Positions 5,920-6,873 of a DNA stretch of 6,873 nucleotides are shown here, in pieces. Made by a program: the position numbers and the translations under genes. The stretch comes from Bacteroidota bacterium (lineage in GTDB: Bacteria; Bacteroidota; Bacteroidia; Flavobacteriales_F; PHOS-HE28): NCBI GenBank assembly GCA_963169595.1, contig CAUJFM010000246.1, positions 1-6,873 on the forward strand. The letters run 5' to 3'. The notes below the pieces were generated by a model that searched no databases, had not been told where the DNA came from, and saw only the letters and a program-made list of their open reading frames with translations. Position 1 is the first letter of the stretch. Every line of letters starts with the position of its first letter.

Positions 5920-6714
5920 CTATTCCGCCAACCGCCGAAGCCGGTACTTCAGTTCGCCCATCCGATACACGTACTCATTCGCCGTGGTGTCCATGGGGAA
6001 GAGCAGCAGTTCATTCCCTTCGCTGCGGTAGTGGAAGGCATCGGTGCTCCAATCGTACTCGCCGGAGTACAGGAACACGATGTCCCGGTCGTCCAGCCCT
6101 TCCGTGAAGTCGGTCAGGACCGTGAACCGATCGATGCCTGAGAGGCCTTCCACGGAGCCGTCACGGTGAAAGTGGACCAGGCCCGTGTCGCCCTCTTGTG
6201 CGTATCGCCCCTCGAACAGGGCGCTGTTCAGCATGACCTCAGCGCTTTCCACACGGCGGAACCGCTGCGGTGCCTTGTGGGCATCCGTGCACCACTCGAG
6301 GTGGTCGGGGTCGATGGAGCGGATGGCGATCAGTTGATAGCCCAAGTATTCGTCCTCCCTGGCCCGGTAGCTGAAGGCCCCGGACGCCGGGTCGTAACCC
6401 AGTGTGACCATGGGGCCGCCCTCATGTGTTGTGATGTAGCCCCATTCCAAGCTGTCCGGTCCCTTGCGGTTCACGCTCATCACATAGACCTCTTTCAGCA
6501 GCGAGCCACAGGTGTAGGCCGATCGGTGACGCTGTAGGCACGCGCAATAGTCCTCGGGCATCCAAGTGCCGGACAATGCTTCGACCAATGCGAGAGGAGC
6601 CTTGGCGGTCTGGTAGTCCGCTGCGTTGGGCTCAGCCGGTCCATTAACATCGGGCCCACCGCAGCAGGCCAACAGCAGGGCTGCGGATACCGCTGAGAAC
6701 GCGTGAAGCCTCAT
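5920..6714 (-). CDS. uncharacterised lipocalin-like lipoprotein
   Basis: The 264-residue product begins with a lipoprotein signal peptide: MRLHAF, then a hydrophobic core, then lipobox LLAC at residues 14-17, so Cys17 would be lipidated after cleavage by signal peptidase II. The mature protein starts with a low-complexity linker (about 18-40) rich in Gly, Pro, Asn and Ala. Residues from about 46 (LSGTWMPEDY) look like the first strand of a lipocalin-like small barrel. The rest alternates short beta-strands with polar turns, and FEGRYAQEGDTG (167-178) may begin a second half. Four cysteines lie in the mature domain (57, 59, 69, 142), including a CxC pair. I do not recognise a named family, and the lipocalin comparison rests on general pattern only. 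It probably sits in the outer membrane or periplasm. It lies 39 bp downstream of a partial gene on the same strand and converges on sucD. Confidence 0.75.
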   Translation of the reverse strand: MRLHAFSAVSAALLLACCGGPDVNGPAEPNAADYQTAKAPLALVEALSGTWMPEDYCACLQRHRSAYTCGSLLKEVYVMSVNRKGPDSLEWGYITTHEGGPMVTLGYDPASGAFSYRAREDEYLGYQLIAIRSIDPDHLEWCTDAHKAPQRFRRVESAEVMLNSALFEGRYAQEGDTGLVHFHRDGSVEGLSGIDRFTVLTDFTEGLDDRDIVFLYSGEYDWSTDAFHYRSEGNELLLFPMDTTANEYVYRMGELKYRLRRLAE

Positions 6715-6719
6715 GCTTA

Positions 6720-6727
6720 CAAAGGAA
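6720..6727 (-). promoter_or_regulatory. possible -7 element very close to the lipoprotein start codon
   Basis: On the minus strand TTCCTTTG differs from TAnnTTTG at one position and ends only 5 bases before the ATG at 6714. If functional, the transcript would be leaderless or nearly so. The start codon itself is well supported by the signal peptide. The alternative is that the gene is read through from the upstream gene and the match is chance. Confidence 0.25.
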
Positions 6728-6753
6728 ACTGCATTCCGCGCCTTGTCCGTGGC

Positions 6754-6873
6754 CTACGTATCTCCAGCCTCCACCCGGTGGATGTAGGCCCAACGCATCA
6801 CCCGCTGGCCGGGGCTGATCTTCAACCGGTCCTCGAACTGCCAGTTGCTGCGCAAATAGCGCATCACATGGAA
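6754..6873 (-). CDS. C-terminal fragment of an unrecognised protein, cut by the right edge
   Basis: On the minus strand a frame is open from the window edge to a TAG at 6756-6754, giving 39 residues. The composition looks like real protein: charged and aromatic residues are mixed, with RYLRSNWQFEDRL and RVMRWAYIHRVEAGDT as the clearest stretches, and there is no low-complexity bias. The fragment is rich in Arg and Trp, is mostly helix-compatible, and shows no membrane segment. It ends 39 bp upstream of the lipoprotein gene on the same strand, so the two could be co-transcribed. I do not recognise the family; the main part of the gene lies outside the window. Confidence 0.5.
   Translation of the reverse strand, partial: FHVMRYLRSNWQFEDRLKISPGQRVMRWAYIHRVEAGDT

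Noticed and set aside
1..6873. CRISPR arrays, insertion sequences, tRNA or rRNA genes, or a defence or biosynthetic cluster
   Set aside because: I saw no direct-repeat arrays, transposase motifs, cloverleaf sequences or rRNA-like stretches; intergenic gaps are all short and the genes are mostly housekeeping or envelope types.

Overview
The window looks like ordinary chromosomal DNA from a GC-rich member of the Bacteroidota, probably a Flavobacteriales-like lineage. Three things support this. First, one intergenic region carries a perfect copy of the Bacteroidota -7 promoter element TAnnTTTG, and others carry near matches. Second, none of the six complete genes has a recognisable Shine-Dalgarno sequence, as is usual in this phylum. 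Third, the gene products have a Bacteroidota character: a PorT-like outer-membrane beta-barrel protein, a lipocalin-like lipoprotein and a solitary sucD. The assignment is an inference from these traits, not from a database match.

Layout, left to right. Bases 1-162 hold two tandem inverted repeats and perhaps the first codons of a minus-strand gene that runs off the left edge (weak). A minus-strand pair follows: mnmE (982-2334), then a PorT-like outer-membrane protein gene (163-927) 54 bp downstream. A 52-bp divergent region (2335-2386) separates mnmE from a plus-strand series of three genes: type II NADH dehydrogenase (2387-3706), an MFS efflux-type transporter (3773-4963) and sucD (5005-5877). 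sucD appears to have its own promoter. It converges on a minus-strand lipoprotein gene (5920-6714) across a 42-bp gap containing an imperfect hairpin. At the right edge, 6754-6873 is the last 39 codons of another minus-strand gene that I do not recognise.

Two genes belong to central energy metabolism. SucD is the alpha subunit of succinyl-CoA synthetase (TCA cycle, substrate-level phosphorylation), and NDH-2 passes electrons from NADH to quinone without pumping protons. MnmE modifies the wobble uridine of tRNAs. The transporter, the barrel and the lipoprotein are envelope proteins without a clear substrate. Nothing shows that the genes form one pathway.

I found no mobile element, CRISPR array, tRNA or rRNA, and no convincing new system. 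The most interesting local signal is a short dyad in the mnmE/ndh divergent region that overlaps promoter-like sequences on both strands.
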